From: Bacillus sp. NEB1478
GTDB taxonomy: Bacteria; Bacillota; Bacilli; Bacillales; Fictibacillaceae
Length of the DNA stretch: 64,000 nucleotides
Direction of reading: 5' to 3'
Assembly (NCBI RefSeq): GCF_031582965.1
Contig: NZ_CP134049.1
Span: 310,001 to 374,000 of the forward strand
The notes under the pieces were generated by a model. That model ran no database searches and was not told the DNA's origin. It was given only the letters and a program-made list of their open reading frames with translations. A program made the position numbers and the translations under genes. Position 1 is the stretch's first letter; each line of letters starts with the position of its first letter. Shown here piece by piece: positions 54,267 to 61,901 of the stretch.

Positions 54267-55403
54267 TTAATTAGCCTGAATCATAAGGATGCACATATCA
54301 TCGCCTTGACCAGAATGATGTTCTTCAGGAATAACAAGATGAATTGGAGAACGGATATTGCTCCATTTTTCGGAAGCCAGTAACCGAAGTTTGCTCATCA
54401 TAACTTCTTCATCAGACCCTAACGCTTCTAACACACCGTCAGTAAACAAAAGAAGCTGTATGTTATCTTCGTAATGAATCATAGATTTCTTCACATCGAT
54501 TTTTTCGAAAAATCCTACGGCGTAACTGCCTCTTTCAATCGGCAGAAGCGAATGATTATCTACTAAAATATAACCTTCAGGATGGCCGGCATTTACATAT
54601 TCAACCGTTTTCTTTTTCGTATCAATCAAAAGATAAATTCCTGTAAAATAATAATTATGATCGTTTCCAGGATTGTGAAGAAGTGCCATGTAGCGGTTTA
54701 ACTCTTTAATCACCAGCTCCGGATCTGCGAGTTCTTTAATGGTATCCCTCATAACAGATGAAATAAACATACAAACGAGTGATGAAGAAATGCCGTGACC
54801 CATCATATCTAAAAGGATCACACCATACCGATGCTCGTCGAATTTATGCCAATAATACATATCACCGGCAAGCTTAAAAGAAGGCAGATGGGAGATATTA
54901 ATCGTAATGTTTTCTTCCTCTAAAGGAGGATTCAATAAACCTTTTTGAACTTGCATAGCCAGATCAAGCTCATTTTGAATTTTTTGTTCTTGCTCAGCGT
55001 GCCAGTCTTTTTCATATTTCAAGCGGAGTGCTACTCGTATACGGGCAAGAAGTTCCACTTTGTTGATTGGTTTTGTAACGTAATCCATTCCTCCAGCGTC
55101 CAGAGCATCTGCTAGTTTACTAGAGTCTTCTAAAGCTGTAATAAAAATAATAGGAATATCCTTAAAAGCATCAATCTGCTGTATTTGGCGACATGCCTCT
55201 ACACCATCGATTTCCGGCATCATAATATCAAGTAGGATGAGATCAACTGATTTTTTATTGATTTCTTTTTCGTTATGCCCAAGATAATCGAATAATTTTT
55301 GAGCGGAAGATAAGGAAACACAGTCATCATATCCTGCATTTTTCAAGATTTTTTCTATAACAAATAAATTTACAGGATTATCATCAACCATAAGAATTGT
55401 CAT
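54267..55403 (-). CDS. Response regulator fused to RsbU/SpoIIE-type PP2C phosphatase
   Basis: 378 aa. The N-terminal receiver (about 1-125) has Asp59 in LILLDIMMPEIDG; a coiled linker follows (about 125-160); the C-terminal PP2C-type phosphatase (from about 165) shows LAGDMYYWHKFDEHRYGVILLDMMGHGISSSLVC and LLFTDGVLEALGSDEE, with the metal-binding aspartates. Such fusions dephosphorylate an anti-sigma antagonist (RsbV-like) to control stress sigma factors, but none is encoded here. Convergent with the kinase and CheR genes; probably receives phosphate from that kinase. AGGGG lies upstream of ATG 55403. Confidence 0.88.
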   Translation of the reverse strand: MTILMVDDNPVNLFVIEKILKNAGYDDCVSLSSAQKLFDYLGHNEKEINKKSVDLILLDIMMPEIDGVEACRQIQQIDAFKDIPIIFITALEDSSKLADALDAGGMDYVTKPINKVELLARIRVALRLKYEKDWHAEQEQKIQNELDLAMQVQKGLLNPPLEEENITINISHLPSFKLAGDMYYWHKFDEHRYGVILLDMMGHGISSSLVCMFISSVMRDTIKELADPELVIKELNRYMALLHNPGNDHNYYFTGIYLLIDTKKKTVEYVNAGHPEGYILVDNHSLLPIERGSYAVGFFEKIDVKKSMIHYEDNIQLLLFTDGVLEALGSDEEVMMSKLRLLASEKWSNIRSPIHLVIPEEHHSGQGDDMCILMIQAN

Positions 55404-55601
55404 TTGTTGCTTTTCCCCTTAGCGGCTGTCCTTTTTGATAAGTCAGCCTGAAAATTACTTCTTCGTAAATCCAAGTATGTACTTTGTTAATTATACAAAA
55501 TTTTGATTTAAACGCCTATTTTGTGCACTTGGATAAAGAATGTAATTTAAAAAGGCTGGCGATTTACACACAAGAAGTGTCCATCACTCAGCCCTTTGTT
55601 G

Positions 55602-55742
55602 TTATTGATCTTGGTGGTTACGCGCTCGAGCTTCGTCTGGACTTTCCATCTTTGCAGCTCCTGAATATTTCAAGCTTTGATCACGGTCAGATTCTACACG
55701 TCTTGACTCTTTCAGCTTTTTTTCTTGTCTGTCTCGACCCAT
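55602..55742 (-). CDS. YpzI-family small protein, 46 aa
   Basis: Small gene with AAGGAG before ATG 55742. The protein is very hydrophilic: MGRDRQEKKLKESRRVESDR at the start, then DQSLKYSGAAKMESPDEARARN. I recognise this as the YpzI family of Bacillus, of unknown function. A longer plus-strand frame over the same bases (55484-55777) lacks a ribosome site. Confidence 0.8.
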   Translation of the reverse strand: MGRDRQEKKLKESRRVESDRDQSLKYSGAAKMESPDEARARNHQDQ

Positions 55743-55827
55743 TTGAAATTCTCCTTTCTTACATCATTTCCTTATAGTATGGAGAAAGAGGGACGTTTTT
55801 ATGTATGGTAAAAGAAATTGAGGGTAA

Positions 55828-55869
55828 AGAAAAACAGCCTTCTTATTTGTTTTTACTAAGAGGGCTGTT
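55828..55869 (-). terminator. Terminator of the DUF2187 gene
   Basis: On the minus strand AACAGCCCTCTTA pairs with TAAGAAGGCTGTT, and TTTCTTT follows. Confidence 0.75.
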
Positions 55870-55888
55870 CTGAAGTTTGATCTATAAA

Positions 55889-56068
55889 TTATCCATTTAC
55901 AATTTGTTTAATGTTGTTTAGGCGCACAACTTGTTTAGCATCTTCGAAATGTATTTCGAAATCTTCGGTTAAAGAAAAATCAACAACCGCAGTATTTGTT
56001 AATAAAGATGTAATTTCGCCTTTTAAACCGTCATTTGTTTCTATAATGTCACCGATTTTAAATTCCAT
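55889..56068 (-). CDS. DUF2187 family protein, 59 aa
   Basis: Small beta-rich protein beginning MEFKIGDIIETNDGLKGEI, matching DUF2187 proteins of Bacillus, of unknown function. ATG 56068 has GGGGG at seven bases; the adjacent ATG 56071 is also possible. Confidence 0.75.
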   Translation of the reverse strand: MEFKIGDIIETNDGLKGEITSLLTNTAVVDFSLTEDFEIHFEDAKQVVRLNNIKQIVNG

Positions 56069-56188
56069 CATTTATCCCCCAAAATATAAAATTTGTTCTA
56101 TTTTACCATAATTGTTAGAGAAATACTTGATTTCGACAAAATTTCTATTTGTTAAGTAATTATAGCGAAAAAGATTAATTATTGCCAA

Positions 56189-56234
56189 TTGAGGGCATTT
56201 AATGTTAACTTAAAATTAATATAAGTTAACATTA
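56189..56234 (+). promoter_or_regulatory. bioY promoter overlapped by a BirA operator
   Basis: The inverted repeat TAATGTTAAC (56200-56209) and GTTAACATTA (56225-56234), 15 bases apart, fits the bacillary BirA operator. It overlaps a TTGAGG (56189-56194), 16-base, TAAAAT (56211-56216) promoter. Confidence 0.85.
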
Positions 56235-56255
56235 AAAAACAGAGGTGCTTTATAC

Positions 56256-56828
56256 ATGACAGTAAGAGAAATGACATATGTATCTTTATTTGCAGCAATT
56301 ATGATTGTACTTGGTTTATTGCCTCCAATTGCCTTACCGTTTACACCTGTTCCGATTACCGCACAAACATTAGGTGTTATGCTGGCCGGAGTCGTCTTAG
56401 GTGCAAGACTGGGATCAATCAGTATGATTGTGTTCCTATTAATTATTGCAATCGGTGTCCCAGGACTCGCTGGCGGAAGAGGCGGCTTGAGCGCTCTTTT
56501 TGGACCGAGTGCCGGTTATCTGTTCAGTTGGCCGATCTCAGCATTTTTAATCGGCTGGTTAACTGATAAATCTCGACAGTCGCTAAGTGTTTGGAAGGTC
56601 TTTTTATATAATATAATCGCAGGAATTATTTTTGTTTATGCTTGTGGAATTCCAGTTCAGGCAATGATTATGGACATAAGCTTTAAAGCTGCTGCCATTC
56701 CATCTTTAGCATACTTGCCTGGTGATTTGACTAAAGCAGTAATAGCAGCAATACTTGGAGTTAAGGTTAGAGAAAGATTGAAGATAAATAATCATTCGTA
56801 TACACAAAACAAAACAATCAATGAGTAA
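56256..56828 (+). CDS. bioY: Biotin transporter BioY (YhfU-like)
   Basis: S-component of a biotin ECF transporter, 190 aa, six helices. Family landmarks: TAQTLGVMLAGVVLG near residues 45-59, the glycine-rich GVPGLAGGRGGLSALFGPSAGYL near 68-90 and YLPGDLTKAVIAAILG near 162. AGAGGTG precedes ATG 56256. First gene of a BirA-controlled operon; a UUCG-loop hairpin follows and may reduce read-through to the ligase gene. Confidence 0.93.
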   Translation: MTVREMTYVSLFAAIMIVLGLLPPIALPFTPVPITAQTLGVMLAGVVLGARLGSISMIVFLLIIAIGVPGLAGGRGGLSALFGPSAGYLFSWPISAFLIGWLTDKSRQSLSVWKVFLYNIIAGIIFVYACGIPVQAMIMDISFKAAAIPSLAYLPGDLTKAVIAAILGVKVRERLKINNHSYTQNKTINE

Positions 56829-56854
56829 AGATTGCCTTCGGGCAGTCTTTTTAT
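56828..56854 (+). terminator. Intra-operon hairpin between bioY and the ligase gene
   Basis: aagattgcc and ggcagtctt form nine pairs (one wobble) around a TTCG tetraloop, followed by TTTTATT. Its position suggests partial termination. Confidence 0.8.
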
Positions 56855-56870
56855 TATAGGAGGAAGTCTT

Positions 56871-58349
56871 GTGCTCATCACTGATACGATACAACTAAAT
56901 GCCCTAAATCATCCAACGAAAACTGCAATTCAGATGGGCGAGGAAAAAATAACTTATCAAAATTTACATAGTACCGTCCAAAATACGACAAACTTTTTCT
57001 TTTCACAGTCTTTTAAAGGTGATCAAGGCAAGGTTGGTCTATTTTTGCCAAACAGTATTGCTTTTTTACAATATTTCTTTGGAGCTATAGCTGCTGGCTG
57101 GATTGCGGTTCCACTAGATCCAAAATGGAAGGCAAATGAACTTCAAGAGAGACTTATACAAAGTGACCTGGATCTTATCATAACAACTGAAAAACTAATG
57201 AATCAAATCGATTCCTGGAATGAAATCATAATCTTGGACTCCGAAATGGGTGCAGCTCAGCATGTAAATACGAAGCATTCGATCAATGATGAATCCCTTT
57301 TTTATATGGGATTTACTTCAGGTTCTACGGGCAAACCAAAATGTTTCGTTCGCAGCCACCGGTCATGGGTGAGGAGCTTTGAATGCAGTGAAAAAGACTT
57401 CGGACTTTCTGCAAAAGATGTTGTATTAGTTCCTGGACCGCTTGTACATTCTCTGTTTCTTTATGCTGCGGTCAGTACGTTGTATTTAGGAGGAACCGTT
57501 AAACTCTTGCCGAAGTTTTCATCGAGAAAAACATTTAATGAGATTCAATCAGGAAAGTTAACAGGGGTATATGCCGTTCCAACCATGCTTGCAGCACTTG
57601 CGAACGAAATGACAAAATCAGATGATCGATCAAGTTCATTAAGGAAGATCATTTCATCAGGAGCTAAGTGGGAGCCAGGATTGAAAAATAAAATTAATAC
57701 GCTGTTTCCAAAGACTGAGCTTATCGAATTTTACGGAGCTTCAGAACTTAGTTTTGTGAGTTATATCAATCATACAAAAACCGATTTTAATCCTTTATCA
57801 GTGGGCAAGCCTTTTCATAATGTGCAATTATCGATTCGTGATGAAGATGGAAGTGAAGTGTCGTGTGGTGAAATCGGTACACTGTACGTTAAAAGTGAGA
57901 TGCTGTTTTCACATTATTTGAACCGGCCAGATGCTAATAGGGAGGTCTGGGCTGAGAACGGCTGGCTAACCGTCGGTGATCTTGCAAAACGGGATCAGGA
58001 CAAGCATCTCTACATCATCGGAAGAAAAAACAATATGTTGATTACGGGCGGACAAAACGTATATCCAGAAGAAATCGAGAATGTTCTTCACTCGATGGCA
58101 GGAATCGATGAAGCAGTGGTTTTCGGAAAAAAAGATGCTTATTGGGGTGAAAAAGTTTTAGCAGCTGTAAAACTTCAAAAGGGATCAAACTTATCATCCC
58201 AAGAAATCCAGCGTTATTGCAGGCAATATTTATCAGTTTATAAAGTTCCGAGGCAAATTCTTTTTACAGAAGAATTTCCTTATACCGAAAGCGGAAAAAT
58301 AGCACGTACTAAAATAAAAGATTACTACGACCAAGGAGTATTCAACTGA
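56871..58349 (+). CDS. AMP-dependent acyl-CoA ligase (YhfT-like)
   Basis: ANL-superfamily ligase of 492 aa that should activate a carboxylic acid to its CoA thioester. Motifs: FTSGSTGKPK near residue 145 (P-loop), EFYGASE near 287, TVGDLAKRD near 366, GRKNNMLITGGQNVYPEEIE near 385 and catalytic Lys in ESGKIARTK at the end. GTG 56871 follows AGGAGG. In B. subtilis the yhfU-yhfT-yhfS genes are BirA-regulated; here the order is the same. A role in making or salvaging a biotin precursor acyl-CoA is inference. Confidence 0.88.
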   Translation: MLITDTIQLNALNHPTKTAIQMGEEKITYQNLHSTVQNTTNFFFSQSFKGDQGKVGLFLPNSIAFLQYFFGAIAAGWIAVPLDPKWKANELQERLIQSDLDLIITTEKLMNQIDSWNEIIILDSEMGAAQHVNTKHSINDESLFYMGFTSGSTGKPKCFVRSHRSWVRSFECSEKDFGLSAKDVVLVPGPLVHSLFLYAAVSTLYLGGTVKLLPKFSSRKTFNEIQSGKLTGVYAVPTMLAALANEMTKSDDRSSSLRKIISSGAKWEPGLKNKINTLFPKTELIEFYGASELSFVSYINHTKTDFNPLSVGKPFHNVQLSIRDEDGSEVSCGEIGTLYVKSEMLFSHYLNRPDANREVWAENGWLTVGDLAKRDQDKHLYIIGRKNNMLITGGQNVYPEEIENVLHSMAGIDEAVVFGKKDAYWGEKVLAAVKLQKGSNLSSQEIQRYCRQYLSVYKVPRQILFTEEFPYTESGKIARTKIKDYYDQGVFN

Positions 58350-59455
58350 TGAAAACAGCAGTCATTATTGATGCAAAACGAACAGTAATCGGGAAAAAAG
58401 ATGGTTATTTTAAGGATGTTCCGCCTGAAAACCTTGCAGCAGCAGTCATTCGAGCGATTCTAAAAGAAAATAACATTCCATCTCATATGGTCACTGATGT
58501 CATCTTAGGTAACACCGTTGGCCCAGGTGGAAACCTGGCACGATTATCCGCATTAACGGCAGAACTTCCCTTTTCAGTTCCGGGATTCACGGTAGACAGA
58601 CAATGCGGATCAGGGCTTGAAGCGATCAATTTAGCGTGCCGACTGATCCAATCTGGAGCGGGTGATATTTATATTGCGGGCGGTGTTGAATCTGCCAGTA
58701 CCTCAACTTATCCAAAAAGAGCTCGCTTTTCACCTGATGTCAATGGAGATCCAGATATGGGGGTCGGGGCTGAGAATGTAGCTGAATACTACAAAATTAC
58801 GCGTGAAGTGCAAGATGAATATGCCCTCTTAAGCTATAAAAGGACTCTTCATTCTATCGAAAAAGGACGATTTTTAAATGAGATTGTTCCTTTTAAAGAT
58901 ACACCTCTAAGAGATGAAGGGATAAAGCCCATGCCAACTTTAGAGAGAATTATTAAACGATCGAGACCTGCGTTCAAAGAGACCGGAACCGTAACAGCTG
59001 CAAATTCTTGCGGTGTGAATGATGGAGCTTCCGTCGTTTTAGTGATGAGCGAAGAAAAAGCGAAAGAGCTGCATCTTCTGCCAAAATTAAAATTCATAGA
59101 CAGTGTATCTGCGGGTGTAGACCCGAACCTTCCAGGGATCGGACCTGTTCCTGCTGTTAATTCAATTTTACAAAGAAACGGCAATGTTATTGAGGAGATT
59201 GACGTATTTGAATTAAATGAAGCATTCTCCTCCCAAGTTGTGGCTTCAGCCCAAGAGCTCAATATTCCTTGGGATAAACTGAACAAAGGCGGAGGAGCCA
59301 TCGCATTTGGCCATCCGTATGGTGCGTCTGGAGCCATCTTGGTTACATCGTTATTAAGAGAAATGACAGATGAAGACCGTTATGGTATTGCCACATTAGG
59401 AATAGGCGGTGGACTTGGAATCGCAACGCTTTTTGAAAACATGAGGAAAGGGTGA
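58349..59455 (+). CDS. Thiolase family protein (YhfS-like), second catalytic Cys replaced
   Basis: 368 aa thiolase fold. The nucleophile Cys86 is present in DRQCGSG and His322 in AFGHPYGASGA. The C-terminal motif reads ATLGIGGGLG where thiolases normally have TLCxGGG: Gly351 replaces the proton-shuttling Cys. The enzyme may therefore be a condensing or SCP2/KAS-like variant rather than a classical acetyl-CoA acyltransferase. Start ATG 58349 overlaps the ligase stop. Operon position suggests it acts on the ligase product. Confidence 0.88.
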   Translation: MKTAVIIDAKRTVIGKKDGYFKDVPPENLAAAVIRAILKENNIPSHMVTDVILGNTVGPGGNLARLSALTAELPFSVPGFTVDRQCGSGLEAINLACRLIQSGAGDIYIAGGVESASTSTYPKRARFSPDVNGDPDMGVGAENVAEYYKITREVQDEYALLSYKRTLHSIEKGRFLNEIVPFKDTPLRDEGIKPMPTLERIIKRSRPAFKETGTVTAANSCGVNDGASVVLVMSEEKAKELHLLPKLKFIDSVSAGVDPNLPGIGPVPAVNSILQRNGNVIEEIDVFELNEAFSSQVVASAQELNIPWDKLNKGGGAIAFGHPYGASGAILVTSLLREMTDEDRYGIATLGIGGGLGIATLFENMRKG

Positions 59456-59461
59456 TCATCA

Positions 59462-59842
59462 ATGGATTTCAAACTATATGAAGGAACAGAAACAGCTCCA
59501 GTGACGATTAAAGTTACGAATGAACTTCTAAATAACTATCTACAAGCAACAAAAGGTTCAACTTTAATAGATTCGCAATTTGTTCCGCCTGCCTTTCCTA
59601 TGATTTTTTATCAATATATAAAAGTACCTTGGCTGGAGCAGCAATCATTCATACATAAAGAACAAGTGTTCTCGTATGAACATCCTATCTCGGTAGGCGA
59701 TTCACTTCAATGTACCGTTTCCTTAATTTCGGTTGAAAAAAGACGCCGTTTTCTCGTTTTGCACCAAGAGCTTATTGGCAAAAACGAAGAGAATCACATC
59801 GTTTTTACAGCAAAATCGATTCTTTTAAAGGAGGCGGAATAA
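59462..59842 (+). CDS. MaoC/hot-dog dehydratase-like subunit, N-terminal type
   Basis: 126 aa single hot-dog fold. FVPPAFPMIFYQY and YEHPISVGDSLQCTVSL resemble the N-terminal, non-catalytic half of double hot-dog hydratases (HadA/FAS1-like). It begins six bases after the thiolase stop and overlaps the next gene by one base. It likely forms a heterodimer with the catalytic MaoC partner encoded next. Confidence 0.75.
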   Translation: MDFKLYEGTETAPVTIKVTNELLNNYLQATKGSTLIDSQFVPPAFPMIFYQYIKVPWLEQQSFIHKEQVFSYEHPISVGDSLQCTVSLISVEKRRRFLVLHQELIGKNEENHIVFTAKSILLKEAE

Positions 59843-60237
59843 TGGAGCACCTAAAAGAGGGCTTAACCTTAGAGCAGCTTTACTTTCCAGAGATCAAAAA
59901 AGAAATGGTTGAGGATTATGCAAAAGTGTCAGGTGACTACAATCCAATCCATCTGGACCAAGAAGCTGCACAAAAAATGGGGTTTCATTCACCGATTATT
60001 CACGGCATGCTTTCGATGGGACTTGCCGCTCAAATCGCTGAACCCATTTTAAATGAAGGCTATTGGGTAAAACAGTATGAGACAACCTTCCGCTCACCGG
60101 TATTTACTGGAGAAGCGCTCACCATACATGGAACGATCACAAAAATAGAAAAAGAGCTCCTGACGATCGAGATAATCGCCAAAAGCTCCTCAAACGATAA
60201 AATATTAACGGGAAAAATCATCTTAAACAAGCTGTGA
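59842..60237 (+). CDS. MaoC-family (R)-specific enoyl-CoA hydratase-like subunit
   Basis: 131 aa hot-dog fold with the hydratase-2 motif: YAKVSGDYNPIHLDQEAA (Asp38 and His43 region) and IIHGMLSMG. Catalyses reversible hydration of trans-2-enoyl thioesters to (R)-3-hydroxyacyl thioesters. GGAGGCGG precedes ATG 59842. With the thiolase and ligase it makes up three of the four activities of a chain-modifying cycle; a ketoreductase is missing from the cluster. Confidence 0.85.
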   Translation: MEHLKEGLTLEQLYFPEIKKEMVEDYAKVSGDYNPIHLDQEAAQKMGFHSPIIHGMLSMGLAAQIAEPILNEGYWVKQYETTFRSPVFTGEALTIHGTITKIEKELLTIEIIAKSSSNDKILTGKIILNKL

Positions 60238-60328
60238 TTCATTATTTCCACACATTTGATTTGTAATCACAGACTTTTTTAACTTAATCTCACAAATATG
60301 GATCATAAACCGAATCGCTCGACACACG

Positions 60329-60360
60329 AAAGGCTGACCCATTGGGATCAGCCTTTTTTT
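60329..60360 (+). terminator. Terminator of the bioY operon
   Basis: aaggctga and tcagcctt form the stem (with an inner cc/gg pair), followed by TTTTT. Confidence 0.85.
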
Positions 60361-60383
60361 GCGGTCGCTCTACTTAATCAAAG

Positions 60384-60602
60384 TTAGCTTAACACGATGT
60401 CGCTCACAGTTCGGTCAACGATGCGCGCACCTTTTTTCGCTGCGTAATCACCGCCAGACGAAATGAAGATGTTTTGAGCAATAATTGTGTCCATCGCTGC
60501 TTCTACAGCTGCCGGATCAACGGGTTCAACAGGAGCATCCAGTCGGATGGTCACCGTTTTGTTCTCAGTGTTTAGAAACTGCAGTTCAAGTACTTTGGCC
60601 AT
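60384..60602 (-). CDS. DUF2922 family protein, 72 aa
   Basis: Small protein with MAKVLELQFLNTENKTVTIRLDAP, typical of DUF2922. GGAGGG precedes ATG 60602; the TTG at 60605 is less likely. DUF2922 genes are usually found right after DUF1659 genes in Bacillus, as here. Function unknown. Confidence 0.85.
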   Translation of the reverse strand: MAKVLELQFLNTENKTVTIRLDAPVEPVDPAAVEAAMDTIIAQNIFISSGGDYAAKKGARIVDRTVSDIVLS

Positions 60603-60647
60603 CAAAATCCCTCCTTTCCATTATATTTTCATTTCACGCCACTCGTA

Positions 60648-60866
60648 TTAAGAGTTAATCGCGAAAGAATCATTGCGTCTGATCATAAGAAGCGGGTATT
60701 GCTGAAGACCAGAAAGTGCTGTTGCCACTGCGTAAAGCTGGTCTGGGGTAGAAGCTGTTTTTACGTTCGCGAAGTTTTTGAACTTCACAACCGGTTTGTT
60801 GTCAGCGTCTAAACCGCCATCAAGCTCCAAGCGCATGGACGAATCGACTAAAGCTGCTGTAGCCAT
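60648..60866 (-). CDS. DUF1659 family protein, 72 aa
   Basis: Small protein beginning MATAALVDSSMRLELDGGLD, typical of DUF1659. GGAGGTGAGG precedes ATG 60866. Cotranscribed with the DUF2922 gene 45 bases downstream. Function unknown. Confidence 0.85.
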   Translation of the reverse strand: MATAALVDSSMRLELDGGLDADNKPVVKFKNFANVKTASTPDQLYAVATALSGLQQYPLLMIRRNDSFAINS

Positions 60867-60961
60867 GTGCCTCACCTCCTTTCACTCTATAAGTTCCTGA
60901 AAAGTGAAAGAAAGAGCCATCGCTAAAAAAGATTATTTTTCACATGGCAGATTCATAGACT

Positions 60962-60970
60962 TATCCACAA
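60962..60970 (+). promoter_or_regulatory. DnaA box TTATCCACA
   Basis: Perfect match to the consensus nine-mer. Confidence 0.7.
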
Positions 60971-61065
60971 TTGACGCGATTTTCACGAAAATCCACCCTT
61001 ATTTTCCTCGTTTTTCTCAAAACCGCCACAAAAATGTGTAGCAATACTCCATATCATCTTCAATC

Positions 61066-61074
61066 TGTGGATAA
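61066..61074 (-). promoter_or_regulatory. DnaA box, inverted (TGTGGATAA on plus)
   Basis: Perfect match to the consensus on the minus strand, 104 bases from the first box. Confidence 0.7.
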
Positions 61075-61146
61075 CTAATCCCATATGTCAGGAAAAAGTA
61101 CCGCTCTCTGATCGTTTGCTCAATATCATTTCTAAAACATGCTGAT

Positions 61147-61175
61147 TTGTTTAATATCTACTTCATTTCTATAGT
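61147..61175 (+). promoter_or_regulatory. Sigma-A-type promoter of the sigma-factor gene
   Basis: TTGTTT (61147-61152), 17-base spacer, TATAGT (61170-61175). Confidence 0.6.
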
Positions 61176-61196
61176 AGGATTACCGCGGAATTCCCC

Positions 61197-61212
61197 GAAT
61201 GTGCGCACATTC
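61197..61212. promoter_or_regulatory. Perfect 16-bp palindrome GAATGTGCGCACATTC
   Basis: It lies between the promoter and the AAAGGA ribosome site of the sigma-factor gene; GGAATTCC (61187-61194) is a second dyad just before it. Candidate repressor operator. Confidence 0.55.
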
Positions 61213-61229
61213 CTAAAGGACATTATCCG

Positions 61230-61730
61230 ATGAAAGAAATGACTTTTGAACAAGTTGCCTCTCAGTTTGATCCGCTAATTAAATCTCAAATCCGAAACTA
61301 CAATTTACGGTCACGTTTTGACCAATACTATCAAGCTGGTTTACTCGGACTTTGGAACGCTTATGAAACATTTGATCCGGAGAAGGGGCAGTTCTCTTCA
61401 TATGCATTTCTTAAAGTGAGGGGACGTATTTTACAAGAATTTAGAGGAGAAATGAGACGGCTGGAGAAAGAAGATAATCAAGATCCCCATGAATCTTTTG
61501 TATTTAAAAATCTCTCACACACGGACACTATTCCCTTTTTAGAAGATGAATCGTTGAACCTTTACTTAGTTCACCTCACCCAAAATCAGCAGCGCTGGGT
61601 CATCCATCGTATATGTGAAATGAAGAGTGAAGCGGAGATCGCAGAGATGTTTGATGTTTCCGTTTACGCGGTAAAATCATGGCGAAAAGCGGCTATCAAA
61701 AAGCTTCGATCGGTTTTAAACACCAAATAA
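61230..61730 (+). CDS. Small sigma-70 family RNA polymerase sigma factor
   Basis: 166 aa with sigma region 2 (about 20-85: YYQAGLLGLWNAYETFDPEKGQFSSYAFLKVRGRILQEFR) and region 4 (about 115-160: SEAEIAEMFDVSVYAVKSWRKAAIKKL). Region 2.1-2.4 is closer to sigma-70 group 3 than to classical ECF factors. No anti-sigma gene follows. AAAGGA lies nine bases before ATG 61230. Controlled perhaps through the palindrome and DnaA boxes upstream. Target promoters unknown. Confidence 0.85.
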   Translation: MKEMTFEQVASQFDPLIKSQIRNYNLRSRFDQYYQAGLLGLWNAYETFDPEKGQFSSYAFLKVRGRILQEFRGEMRRLEKEDNQDPHESFVFKNLSHTDTIPFLEDESLNLYLVHLTQNQQRWVIHRICEMKSEAEIAEMFDVSVYAVKSWRKAAIKKLRSVLNTK

Positions 61731-61901
61731 ATTGTAACTTTCTTACTACTTGAATTCATGGATATAATTCATTAATTAAGGTATAGTTAGAATCTGTGAT
61801 GGTAAATTTACTAATTTTACCCATAATTGTAAGTAGAAATATAGTGTACTAAGTTGATAGGGAAAAGCTTATACATGTACTAAGAGGGGGACAACCAAAC
61901 G

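Larger units (their letters stand above)
60867..61229. other. 363-bp regulatory intergenic region
   Basis: It holds two inverted DnaA boxes (60962 and 61066), a sigma-A promoter (61147-61175) and a perfect 16-bp palindrome (61197-61212). No gene is seen. Confidence 0.6.

Noticed and set aside
55484..55777. 97-codon plus-strand frame
   Set aside because: The opposite strand encodes the YpzI-family protein with a clear ribosome site; the plus-strand frame has none.
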